In this document: piece by piece, positions 1 through 9,925 of the stretch
How the letters are laid out: each line of letters starts with the position of its first letter
Numbering within the stretch: the first letter of the stretch is position 1
Assembly: GCA_949825045.1 (NCBI GenBank)
Contig: OX463820.1
Location: 9,312,501 to 9,376,500 of the forward strand
Reading direction: 5' to 3'
DNA from: Argyresthia goedartella
Taxonomy: Eukaryota; Arthropoda; Insecta; Lepidoptera; Argyresthiidae
DNA length: 64,000 nt
Notes under the pieces: generated by a model
What the model saw: the letters and a program-made list of their open reading frames with translations, nothing else
What the model was told of the DNA's origin: nothing
Databases searched by the model: none
Made by a program: the position numbers and the translations under genes

Positions 1-1489
1 GGGATGTCTAGTACAAGTATGAGAGGTTCTGATAAAATGGTCGGCAAGTACGTGTTATCTTCCTTCGCCAATAATTCAAGCAATAATTACCGCGAGTCGC
101 GGATCACGTCGACTCCCCCGCACATATTTACGTTCGCTCCTTATACCTATATAAATACGAGACATAAATTGTTGGTGCCGGCTGTATCACGCGACAAATC
201 CAACTCGTTTTATGGTCGCTAGTAATTGTTGCCTCGGGCTCCATACGAATGGCACACGACAATGTTTTAGAGGCTTCGTGACTTATTTGCCGGGCGCAAA
301 AGCGAGGGATGTAATATTATGAAGTTCGCATTATTTACGTTTTTAGGTGTAGATTTTCATGACTCATATTTTTTGCCAGACAAGAACCAATTTGCAGTAT
401 CTTTCGATTGTAAGTAGCAAACGCGCATTTTAGCATTAGTTAACATTAATTGTAATCGTTAGTACACATTGTGAGCGGTGAACGGAACGATATTTGCAAT
501 CTTAATAAAATGAAGCTAATATGTGAAGGTTCAGATAGAATAAAAATAGACATTAGTTCAAGAATCCATTCATTCATTCATTTTATTCATCAGAGCATTC
601 AGAGTTAATTTCAGGTCGAACAACAGTCGGCCAACAAACAATAAAAGTTACTCACGCTTTGGAAGTCGATGGCCGGAACAGTTTGTGTGTTATCTGTTTT
701 TCCTCATGATTCTGGAAAAAAGGAAACAGTTTCATTATTTCTTTCAAAAACACCTTTTTGTAATATCGACTTTTCGCTAAAATATATGAGAAAAAAGTGC
801 GCCTGAAAAGTCAGTAAACATGCACCAAATTCACTCATGAGTACGTGTCCAATATCCATACTTAAAACATGGGGTTAGACATGATGTTTGAACCAACGGC
901 AATGTAGATATAAGCAGTCTCTTTATAGTTATGACTAACCCCTTATAAAAGTATAGATTTAACGTGTAATACCAACCCATAATTATTATTGTTTTCAATT
1001 TAATACTAAAATAGATTTTAAATACCCTAATACTAAAGTCAGTGTAAACATTATGTCATCGGCTATCAGATGGTAACAACAACGAAGCGGGCTAAATTAC
1101 GTATGTCGTGGCCGTTTGAAAATGCGATATTAATTGATGTCGCCGAACTGGCTGAAGGATTAGGTACGAATAGCAACGGTAAGGGTGAAGATTATTAAGA
1201 CTTGTGGATTTGTTACAAAACAAATAAATCAATATAACGTCACGCCTTTTCCCACACAGAATGGTAGAGGCCCTTCTGAAACAATTCGTAAGTCGTTACC
1301 TAAGAAAAAACATTTCAAATGAGGTTGAAGCATTGTTTTGTGCATGACTCAATGATATATTTTTTTGAGAATTCAAGTGCCATACGAGGCACTATGTTGA
1401 GTGCAATTTCGATATCTTGCAAATTAGCTAAAAATAATATTATACTTTATGCACAATACAGTGAAAATAAAACAAATATAAAGGAAAGA
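1..1489. other. Unassigned AT-rich sequence
   Basis: No gene is recognisable. The only open frames are short and without motifs. There is a short ATTC-rich microsatellite near 566-590. Around 1239-1290 a motif (GTCACGCCTTTTCCCACAC followed by a purine-rich stretch with AGAGGC) recurs in similar form at 60013-60060, which suggests the worn end of a dispersed repeat. Confidence 0.5.
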
Positions 1490-1835
1490 ACATGAACAAA
1501 GAGGAGCTTTCTAACAAGAGATTTCTTCCAGCAAACCTAGAATGGAGAGGAAAAAAATAAACTAAAGGTAGAACTGTGCACAACAATAAAAATGTTTATA
1601 AAAATAATAAACTACTTAACAATATCTACATAATATTAAAAATAATGCTATATATAAATATGTAACATATAAATGAATAGTAGATACAAATAAATACTAA
1701 TACTTATCATGGAACAGAAAGATAGCGTTCTTTCAAACGACTTTTAAAAGTGTGAATTGTCGGACTGTCTGTGATGGCGAAAATCCACAGCATAGCCAAG
1801 AATTAATTTCCAATTATGTCATGATTGCTTCAAGA
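1490..1835 (-). repeat. Diverged copy of the GCAATAAAG-terminated LINE/SINE-like family
   Basis: The order of landmarks matches the better preserved copies at 23745-24150 and 42098-42500: an AAGAGATTTCTTCCAGCAAA block, an AT-rich middle with repeated AAATACT words, then ACGACTTTTAAA and a GACTGTC..TGATGGCG block. This is the oldest-looking of the three minus-strand copies. The family is common in lepidopteran DNA as I recall it, but I cannot name it. Confidence 0.55.
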
Positions 1836-3060
1836 AACTATACCTGCCTAAAATGTAGCATTTTTTTTTTCTGTCCATACCCGACACGTATCAGTCACTG
1901 GTTCTATAGCTAAACCTAGGCCGCTTACCCAATGGCGCAGGGGGTAGAGGGGAAGAGGAGGGACCGTAAATTTGATTTTAATATTGAGCACGTAATGCCC
2001 TGTTTGCTTACTGGCTGTAATTGATACGACCCTCTGAGCACTCGCCGACACGCGTCTAATGCCCGTTATTATATTCTAATCCACAAGCTTCGATATTTAA
2101 ACGTCCAAACTCTACGACATTCATTAGTAGGCGTTCGATTCCGGCATCGAAAAAAAATCGATACCTACCAAAGCGATTTCACGAAACCGTGGCAGCGTTT
2201 GGAAAGTTTAAAGCTGTTTCTACATAAATTCTAAGACAGCGGGCATAAGTTGACGGCAATTCATATCCAATACAGGTGATGTGGGTTGAATCGGAGGGAG
2301 AGCATCCCCGCGCCGCAGAGATTATGGCGGTGCCATCAAATATGCATAAAAGCCGTAAAATGCTGCACTTAACCGCTCCCCGGCACCTCACTCGTTCCGG
2401 CTTTCCCACCTGAAGCGCTGGAGCGGGGCCCTTAAGTCGAGACAGATTTCCAGACATATCCGTAATTAAAAATTACAGACATCTCATTTGCATAGGAGAC
2501 GCCTGCGGAATAAAAGCAACCTCAAAGTGTAACTTTTGATACTTATGAAAGAAAACATCGAGCGAAGACTGAATTCCATTTCACGATTGGATGTGACTGT
2601 GAAGTCACACTGCCTTTTGCTTTGTGCAATATCATTGTTTTTTTGCTTACTTCATCACAAACGAGTACACAAACTGTTCTTTACCAACGCATATATAATT
2701 TGAATCTGATTATATCATAAACACTCCTAAATTCGCGTAACACGGTCTAATATAATAATGCGTTGACTTAAATCAAACATTCAAATAGCATACGCGAGAG
2801 CCTCGCGACTCGAACTACAATCCCATTATAACAATCACCTTCTCGTTCATTACGCGACTGAGATACTAAATTTAAATTAACAGCCCCTTGTTAGTCGAAC
2901 TACATCAGCAGCGGAATGAATGTTCTCTTCGTATCGGGAATCGCGAGTGTATTATGTTCGGAAAACGCGAGTGGTACATTTGTACATTAGAGTACACAAA
3001 CAGAAAACACCATGTCACATGAGAAAATGTTATGTTTCTGGAGTCTAGGACCCGTAGTAT
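1836..3060. other. Unassigned sequence
   Basis: No gene or clear repeat is seen. The open frames on the minus strand near 1848-2051 and 2179-2457 have no recognisable domain, repeat or start context and are treated as chance. Confidence 0.5.
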
Positions 3061-3061
3061 A

Positions 3062-3165
3062 AACCGCTCTCAGCTTTGAGAGCTATCTCAAGCGCATGAA
3101 AATGACAGATTTGATGTTGCGAAACCGTCATTATTAGATAGCTGAGACAACTCTGAGAGCTGGTA
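3062..3165. repeat. Small imperfect foldback (MITE-like)
   Basis: Arms of about 26 bases pair imperfectly around a spacer of about 45 bases. The left arm contains GCTCTCAG..GAGAGCTATCT and the right arm AGATAGCTGAGA..CTGAGAGCTGG. Inside the spacer ATGAC and GTCAT pair again. No second copy was noticed, so mobility is inferred only from the shape. Confidence 0.35.
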
Positions 3166-3394
3166 GCTTTTAGGTGGTGGTATCCTTTCTCTTACGTAAT
3201 AGGTATCATATTTATGTAGGTAGATATATGATATTTTGTAGTTTATATATGTGAATGCTATCTATTGTATTTTATGTAGTTGAGATATATATTTTATAAA
3301 TTAGGTATATTTTATTTATATTTTTAAAGTAATTTTCGTACGTATGTATACAGTTTTATTGCGCACTAGGACTGTCCTGTTTTATAAACACGCC

Positions 3395-3535
3395 TGGCTT
3401 GCCTAGGTTTGCTGGAATAAATCTCTCTTTAGAGATAAGTCGCCTTTGCCTAGAATTTATTGTAACTGTCTATTTATCTACATTTTCTGTGCAATAAAGA
3501 ATATGAATTATATTAGAATAATGTGGGACTAAAGG
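3395..3535 (+). repeat. 3' end of the GCAATAAAG-terminated family
   Basis: Contains GGTTTGCTGGAATAAATCTC, then TTTAGAGATAAGTCGCCTTTG, and ends CTGTGCAATAAAGAATATG. This is the terminal part of the family also seen at 63245-63358 in this orientation and at 1490, 23745 and 42098 on the other strand. The AATAAAG next to the end looks like a polyadenylation signal, as expected at the 3' end of a retroposed element. Confidence 0.6.
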
Positions 3536-4090
3536 TAATTCAGGTATCCACCAGCTGAATGGATGGAAATCATTGCAAATTACACTCAAAAGATCTTAGA
3601 TCTTAGAAGATAAGCACAGCATTGCATTGTGAGGACATGCGGCAGTTATCTTCATAAATTTGTCAAAATATTGAATAAAATATGAAGATTTCTCAGCTGT
3701 ATTTTAGGATTCAAACTGCAAGACAAGCTACCTCAACACGAGGTAACTACTTTAGATATAACACCGTTATAATATCACCACTTTCTTCGCAGACCCTCCT
3801 CTTACAATATTCAGCGACAGAATCCGGCTTCAGACGTCGTCTCCACCGTCTTTATCGTATCTTTAATGAACAGTCATAAGCCGTTCCCCGTACACACTGC
3901 TTAACGTATTGTGCTGGTTAGAGAATAGTAATGCAGTGGTTTCAATTCTGAATGACACATCTTACATTTAGAAACTACTAGTGTTTCTAATTTGTTAGGA
4001 CGTCTCTTGTTTGCTACATTGACAAGAGATGTGATATTTGGCCCATGGCTAACAGTAAAATCAAATATAGATAGATAACTGTAATATATA
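3536..4090. other. Unassigned sequence
   Basis: Nothing recognisable. The plus-strand open frame at 3682-3879 has no motif. Confidence 0.5.
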
Positions 4091-4091
4091 A

Positions 4092-4200
4092 GGGGTTGTT
4101 TTTAGTCCGTATACCACACGAGATGATGCCCGCTCAATATGTGAGGACCCGGACATAGCAGGGAGGTCTGACTCCTGGGCATGGGTAATTACATTTTTTT
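4092..4200 (+). repeat. About 105-bp repeat, copy 1
   Basis: Begins GGTTGTTTTTAGTCCGTATA, continues through GATGCCCGCTCAATATGTG and a GACCCGGACATAGCAGGGAG block, and ends in GACTCCTGGGCAT followed by an AT-rich, T-rich tail. A close second copy lies in the same orientation at 5164-5270. The T-rich end suggests a retroposed fragment, family unknown. Confidence 0.6.
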
Positions 4201-5110
4201 CCCTCCAACAAAAAATAAATAAAAATGTGATATTTGGATTTGACGGTTTAGAGGTAGGTATTTAGGTTTAAAAAGAGTCAAGTAGAATTAGTACTTTTGA
4301 GAAGAGACGCAGAAATGAGGATGAGGTTAGTTGGAGCATTTGAGGCGAGATATTACGGCTAAAATGCAACTCGAGGTACAGGTTTCAACTAGCTTTTAAC
4401 TTTAGGGCATTTTGGTAGGATTGCCTTTTAGCCATCTTCGGTTTCGATTAAGATATCAATAATTTCTAAAAACTACAGATGTGAATAGTTTATTATTATA
4501 TACGATGCTATTTTATGACTCCCGACGAAAAACAATAAGTTGAAGAGTTCTGTCTGTCGGTCTGCCTGTCTGTGTCTATCTGTGGCACTACGGGTGGATG
4601 GATTTAAAGACGATGGGTACTGTGAAATGCTCATATCTGAAGCATTATTCTTCCCAAAGGAGACACTTTCCCAATCCAGAAAAAAAATATGTTACGAAGA
4701 CATCCTTTTCCTTCATGCTGAATAAATTTGTAAAAAATTTACATTAGGAATAGGTAGGTACGTTTTATATCATTGGTAATGACATGTGTTTATTTTGTTT
4801 GTCTGTTTTTTGTCCTTTAGAGCGACATTGTAATGTAATGTTAAAAATGTACTAAGCTCTTTAAATAAACATAAAAATAATACAATGTCAGTGGGAACTA
4901 CATGAAACAAATTACAACAAAATAGATCTTGGGATCTAAAAGTAATATTGATTTGGTGTTTGCGTCAAAAACTAAAATATCCTAAAAATTAAATCTTGTG
5001 TTATCTTTATTATGGCTATAATTAACGTATTACAGTTGTTATACCAGAATTTGCCTGTTAAAATGTTATCAGCAATACTAATAAATACTACTGATTGGGA
5101 ATACTGACTG
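4201..5110. other. Unassigned sequence with a CTGT-rich microsatellite
   Basis: An imperfect (CTGT)n run lies near 4541-4585. No gene is recognisable in the rest. Confidence 0.5.
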
Positions 5111-5114
5111 CGGC

Positions 5115-5150
5115 TATATAAAGAGGCGCACGGCGAGCAGAGCTCAGCTC
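5115..5150 (+). promoter_or_regulatory. Candidate TATA plus initiator core promoter
   Basis: TATATAAAG at 5115-5123 is followed by an initiator-like TCAG with the A at 5146, about 30 bases downstream of the TATA box, which is the spacing of TATA-type insect promoters. The transcribed strand would run straight into the 105-bp repeat at 5164 and on towards the decayed gypsy pol. It may be a promoter of a retroelement or chance; no coding sequence is tied to it. Confidence 0.3.
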
Positions 5151-5163
5151 TTGCACACACATA

Positions 5164-5270
5164 CAGGGGTGGTTTTTAGTCCATATACTGCACGAGCTGA
5201 CGCCCGCTCAATGTGTAGGGACCCGGGCACAGCAGGGAGATCTGACTCCTGGGCATTGGATATTTTTTTT
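5164..5270 (+). repeat. About 105-bp repeat, copy 2
   Basis: Same landmarks as 4092-4200: GGTGGTTTTTAGTCCATATA, GACGCCCGCTCAATGTGTAG, ACCCGGGCACAGCAGGGAG, GACTCCTGGGCAT and a T-rich tail. It has more GC-rich, better preserved words than copy 1. Confidence 0.6.
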
Positions 5271-5670
5271 TTCCAATAACAGTCAGTCTCGCAGTAGTAG
5301 TTCAAAGTGATTATTCTGAAATACTAATTGATATGCTAATGTGAAGTGACAATTAATATATAGTGAATACAGGATGTGCTTTGCTTTTTCAATCGACGAA
5401 ATTGGCTGTACAAACATTACCCAAATGGAAATACGTCTCAATAATAAACACCAGTAGGGTCCTTACACACAGTGACCTTACAGAATGTCGTATTTGGAGA
5501 GGGAGTAAGTTGGTACTATAGTTTGAAAGTTACTACTTAGTACTATACTTAAAAAAATGTGGCATTATAAATAACCCTCACTCCGAATAAGCGTCACCTG
5601 TCATTTAAGTAAAAAAGAAAACAGATGAAAATCATATGTCTATTGATCAATAAAAAAATAGATTAAAGTA
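5271..5670. other. Unassigned sequence upstream of the gypsy relic
   Basis: No LTR, gag or protease coding could be recognised before the reverse transcriptase begins at about 5671, so the element is truncated here. Confidence 0.45.
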
Positions 5671-7545
5671 AATTGCCATATTCCACGAACTGAGGACCAC
5701 ACTGATCATTTAGCGGGATTTGATTATTACACAACGTTGGATTTTGCGTCCAGTTACTACAAGATGCCAGTCTTGGAAGCAACAAAACATTTAACAGCGT
5801 TCATAACATCTGATGGTCATTTTGAATTTAATAAAATGCCGTTGGGCCTTGCTAATGCACCAGCTATATTTCAGCGCACCATCAATAAAATATTGGGGTC
5901 CGCTATTTTAATGCAGGCTTTTGCATATTTTGATGATGTAATATCATTGGCCGGTTTAAGTAATTTACGTAGTGTCTTGTCAATATTTCACAACGCAGGG
6001 CTAGCGTTAAATTAGCTAAGTTCCACTTTTTTAACCTCTTGAATACGATTACATTTATACATTAGATATCGCCACTTTTCCGTAATAGGTTTTAAATTTT
6101 ATTACCACGGCATAGGGTTCCAATTCGCGACCCGTCCCAACTACCCTCGGTTTTTGAGGGGTTAAGCAGTCTTTTGATTAGGTGGTTGAAGAAAAATGGT
6201 ATTAAACCTGGGTCTAGAAAGGTCTCAGCTATTAAAGAATTTCCAAGACCCAAAAATCAAACCGTCAGACAATTAATAGGATTAGCGATTTGTGATAAAT
6301 ATCTCATTAATTGCAAGTCCCTTGACACAACTTCTAAAAAAGGATGTAAGGTGGCAGTTTGGTGCTAACGAAGAGACAGGATTTGTGAAATTGCGACAGT
6401 TACTGGTAGAACGACCTGTTATGGCATTTAACCCATCACAAGAAACACAGATGCATACAGATGCAAGCAAAATTGGTTTGCTGTAGTATGCACACTGCAA
6501 AGATTTCGAGTATATTTATTTGGACTCCATTTCACAGTCGTGACTGATTGCAATTCTCTCAAAGCTATTTTAGAGAAAAAGGACATGATTCCGAGGGTTG
6601 CTCAAAGGTGGCATGCAATGCAAGAGTATGATTTTGTAATGGAGAACAGATCAGAAAAAGAAATACAGCACATTAATCAAATCGAAACCCTGTAGAGTAT
6701 CCTCCAGTACATATCATTGTTACATCAGGTACAGATCTGATTTAACAGTATTGGAAATAATGTTAAAAATATTTATGTTGGTTGGTTGTAATATTGGCTG
6801 GTAATATTTTAACGGTTTAACAGAGTTATTGCGAAGTGTAACGAATACTTAATATGTAAACAGACTAAAACCTTAAAGATGAAAAGATGAATTGCGTTGC
6901 GTAAAAGGTTTACTTTATCAAAAAACTGAAAAGGGCGATAGGTGGATACCAAAGGGAGTCAGGTGGTATATGTTGAATGCTTGTCATGATGAGATCGTTC
7001 ATTTCAGTGTCGACAAGACTTTACTTATCGTAAAGATCAGATACTGGTTCCCAAAGATTCCCAAAGTTCGTTGTTTTGGTGCTAGTCAATAACACTAAAT
7101 TGGTAAATGGTAGTTGGTAATGCAATGAAAAGTAAAATTGGTGATAGATAGATATAACGTAGATATAGGTAGATAGAGGTAACGTTAAAAAGCTTTCAAG
7201 ATTTTATTACATCGTTGGGCACGATAACAGGTGTTGAACGCTTTAGCAAGTCCTCGCGCAAATGGACAAGTAGGGCAACAGGACTATTCTAGGAGGCTTA
7301 ACCGATGCAAACTATGGCATACTAGAAAAGCTTGGCATGAGATGGTTTCAGGCGTACAATGGGGTTCAAATAATACTTTAAATCAGGGTACTGAGAAAAG
7401 GCCAGTCTAGGCTTTGCTTGGTCTGCAATTAACAGGAGTTAATGATGCATATTTGCGTGCCAATATAGAGATAAATGAAGCGGACGCTGCTAGCATTGAA
7501 CAAATTAGCACTGAAATAAAGCATCACTTCAAGAAGAACTGAAGG
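5671..7545 (+). pseudogene. Decayed Ty3/gypsy-type pol (RT, RNase H, integrase)
   Basis: Remains of a retrotransposon polyprotein read in pieces on the plus strand. At 5671-6015 there is reverse transcriptase with an LDFASSYYK block, MPLGLANAPAIFQR and the catalytic YFDD motif. A one-base loss near 6010 brings a TAG into frame. At about 6180-6300 the connection region follows (KPGSRKV, EFPRPKN), at 6410-6700 RNase H (HTDASK) and its C-terminal part, and at 6885-7070 the H2C2-like start of integrase. The core of integrase is largely missing between about 7090 and 7190. At 7230-7500 the distal integrase is recognisable (ASPRANGQVGQ). Many stops and shifts make it non-functional. No LTRs or gag were found. 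Ty3/gypsy is favoured over Bel/Pao by the RT and integrase motifs; the lineage within it is not resolved. Confidence 0.8.
6035..6161. mobile_element. piggyBac-like MITE inserted in the gypsy pol
   Basis: A 127-bp segment flanked on both sides by TTAA (6031-6034 and 6162-6165). Its ends are inverted: CCTCTTGAA on the left and, read from the other side, CCCCTCAAA on the right. TTAA duplication with CCY-type ends is the signature of piggyBac transposition. With the segment and one TTAA removed, the flanking bases are contiguous within one reading frame of the reverse transcriptase. A related sequence lies in opposite orientation at 36662-36766. Confidence 0.7.
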
Positions 7546-8191
7546 GAGGGAATAATGAACATAACAAATGGTTGATATAATAATAAGGATCTACCGAGAA
7601 AAACCATCATGTGGGCAAGGAAGAATTTTGCAATTGGTTTGCAAATACCACGGACCACATCGTGTAATGCAGTATTAGATCATGATAGATATAATGTTCA
7701 GGACACCCCTTTATCCCGTAAAAAATCAAAACTCAAAACATGTAAGTATGTAAAAATAATGCACATTTTTGTCTAACATTTTTTTTAAATTAATTAATTG
7801 TCGTAAACATGGAGAAAAAAAAACAATTTTATCATCTAACTAGACTAATGAGTTATGATTTGAGTTTGAAAAAGGAAATTTCCCTTTCAAGGATTGATTT
7901 AGGGTTGAATCTCGCACACGAAAAGGAAACTCCATTAACTCTACCAGTGTTTCGGAAATACGCCCGTCAGAGAAGATAGCACCAAGAAACTCTATGGGGA
8001 TGTCATCTTATCTAATGACAATATCATAACATCATATGTATAAGTGCCAATAAGATGTCTAAAAATAATAAACCCTATAAAAATGTAGTTGCAGTAGGCA
8101 AAATGTTCCCTTGGTTGGTGTTCCACAGAGATGATGATAATGACGACGACAGGAATTATGACAATAATGAGGGAGAGAAATTGATAGTGTG
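7546..8191. other. Unassigned sequence
   Basis: Beyond the recognisable integrase no further domain can be read. A short GATGATGATAATGACGACGAC microsatellite-like stretch lies near 8131. Confidence 0.45.
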
Positions 8192-8344
8192 GTATGGGAA
8201 CATGTAGGAGTTCCAAGCCAATTGATTTTGAGAAACAGTTTGGTACGGAAACATGAAGGAGTTCCAATCCAAATAGTTTTAAGAAACAGTGTTGTACGGA
8301 AACGAGAAGGATTTCCAAGACAGTTTATTTTAAGAAAAAGTATC
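8192..8344 (+). repeat. 51-bp tandem repeat, three units, open in frame
   Basis: Three head-to-tail 51-bp units at 8192-8242, 8243-8293 and 8294-8344. Because 51 is a multiple of three, the plus-strand frame reads a 17-residue unit three times (pattern V-R-K-x-E-G-x-P-x-x-x-x-L-R-N-S). The minus-strand frames are also open through it. The surrounding open frame (8189-8494) uses a GTG as its first codon and runs into a mobile repeat, so a real protein is doubtful. Confidence 0.6.
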
Positions 8345-8454
8345 AGCCTCATTGGAAACAAGTTAGCCAGCCGAAAGGTTTCATTAATGGATATTTTAAA
8401 TTATTTTTTTAATCAATATTGGGAAATATTAAACTGCACATCAAAAATACTATT

Positions 8455-8606
8455 TCCACAGCAAATATCAGGGCAAAATGCTGCGGTAGCTTAAGTGAAG
8501 GGTAAAGGGGGTGAGCGAAGCCAAGCCCCCTTTATCCTTCGTGTTAAGTTGAATATGCAAGAACAACAAAAATACTTAAAACATAAACTTGAGTACATAT
8601 AAAATA
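8455..8606 (+). mobile_element. Hairpin/minisatellite family H, copy A, left part
   Basis: Shares with the copies at 20416, 59018 and 60958 the words AATATCAGGGCAAAAT, GCTGCGGTAGCTT, GTGAAGGGTAAAGGGGG, TGAGCGAAGCcAAGCCCCC and AACAACAAAAATACTTAAAA. The GGGGG..CCCCC pair forms a GC-rich hairpin. It lacks the GATCACCAAAA minisatellite found at the start of the other copies. It is interrupted at 8607 by element E and resumes at 9106. Confidence 0.65.
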
Positions 8607-9105
8607 TTTTATCTACACACGTATCATAAACCCTCTTTACTGCGTACAAAAACCGCACGTTACGATCAGCATAACATTAAACTACTTGGTAAAAACTCAT
8701 TTCTTATCTGAAAAATTACACATTATGACCATAATGTGTAATTTTTCTACATATTATGACATTCAAATTTCGAACGCCGACGCCCGCCTGCGTGCCTTCC
8801 CTAGTTTGTCTGTGAAGTTGGTACTGACATTCAAATTTCGAACGCCGACGCCCGTCTGCGTGAAGTTGGTACTAAAGAACAAGCTAAACAATTGCAGAGC
8901 CACAATGCCGGTCAAACATGCGGTTCCCGAACACATCAAAGAGAGCTTATGAATGTGTGTAGATAAACTAGTGTATGTAACTGTACATAATTAGGCATTA
9001 AAACTCTCGAGTGATATTATTATGAAACTCGCCTTCCGATCGTTTCATAAACCCACTCTCGAGTTTTAATGCCCTCCATTATGTAGCAGTCACATAAACT
9101 ACTAT
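8607..9105 (+). mobile_element. Element E, copy 1, inserted into family H copy A
   Basis: Begins TTTTATCTACACACGTATCA and carries the inverse near its middle (GTGTGTAGATAAA, ending 8967), giving terminal-type inverted repeats of about 27 bases around 8607-8967. It continues with a palindromic arm pair centred on CTCGAG and ends ATAAACTACTAT. Two more copies lie at 34986-35366 (+) and 51605-51974 (-). The flanks at 8606 and 9106 match family H, and copy C of that family at 59018 has no insertion at this point. No coding capacity, so non-autonomous. Confidence 0.65.
8708..8747. repeat. Perfect hairpin inside element E
   Basis: GAAAAATTACACATTATG and its exact inverse flank a 3-4 base loop. The same hairpin with one change is kept in the copy at 51834-51873, and is lost from the copy at 34986. 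Confidence 0.75.
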
Positions 9106-9142
9106 AAAACATAAAAAGTGTTTTTGCTGATCCTTTTTTGCT
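9106..9142 (+). mobile_element. Family H, copy A, right part after the insertion
   Basis: AAAACATAAAAAGTGTTTTT and the following GCTGATCC..TTTTTTGCT match the uninterrupted copy at 59265-59302, showing where family H continues beyond element E. Confidence 0.6.
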
Positions 9143-9730
9143 ACGAGATGGTGTAGTGCTACGACGTAGCAAGCACAGCTACGCTACACGGTATACACTC
9201 GTCGCCGAAGCAATCTCAATACTTGAACGAAAACACCAAATGCTCCAACTATTGTCGTAAACGTTTACCAATACCAAAATACTAAAACAATGAAAGAAAG
9301 TCACCCCCAACATTGTAGGCTTCATGTGAGGACAAGAGGTCGGAAATGCTAATACGGGGCATTCGGTACAAATTGATAGTCGATCGTCGCTCATATAAAA
9401 CACTGTGCGCTCAAGATCGGGCTATGAATAATAAAGAACTGCCGAACGTAGGCCCGTGGCTGGGACACGAATGTGGGGTGCGGCTTGTTGGGGGCATTTT
9501 TTTGCATAAAGTAAAAAAACAGCGTCACGTTTTTCCCAGACGGGGGGCAAAGGAACGTTCGCCCCCACTTTAGCCTTGGCTTGGACGGGTGTGGTATGGA
9601 TAACATTGAAAAATTAAATAAGCCTTCAACAATGATTCTACCTCATATAAATTAAATCCTCCATTTAAACCAGTACTTTGTGAAACGACAACTTTTCGTT
9701 CATATCAGTCTATTCTGTTTCGTCGACGAT
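9143..9730. other. Unassigned sequence
   Basis: A GCTAC/GTAGC-rich patch lies at 9143-9190. A CGTCACGTTTTTCCCAGACG word near 9523 resembles motifs at 1239 and 60013. No gene is seen; the opposing open frames at 9346-9606 have no motif. Confidence 0.45.
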
Positions 9731-9925
9731 CTCTGTGGCGCAGGAGTTGTGGATGTGCCTACCATGCGAGAGGTACCGGATTCGATCCCCGGCTGAGGCT
9801 AAAAAAAAACAAAACCCCAGGTCTTGGATGTTTATATGTGTGTGACGTCGATGTTTCTCGTTCCCACGACGCAGGGTATCCTAGTGTAGGGCCAGAAGCA
9901 ATGTATGCCTAATGTAAATGTTTAT
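9731..9925 (+). mobile_element. tRNA-derived SINE, family 2, copy 1
   Basis: The head looks like a tRNA gene: an A-box-like TGGCGCAGGAGTTGT and a B-box-like GGATTCGATCCCCGG about 40 bases later. The body contains GGTCTTGGATGTTTATATGT, GACGTCGATGTTTCT and GGGTATCCTAG and ends GGCCAGAAGCAATGTATG. A second copy lies in opposite orientation at 44672-44868. Internal polymerase III boxes would drive it; movement would need LINE enzymes. Confidence 0.75.
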
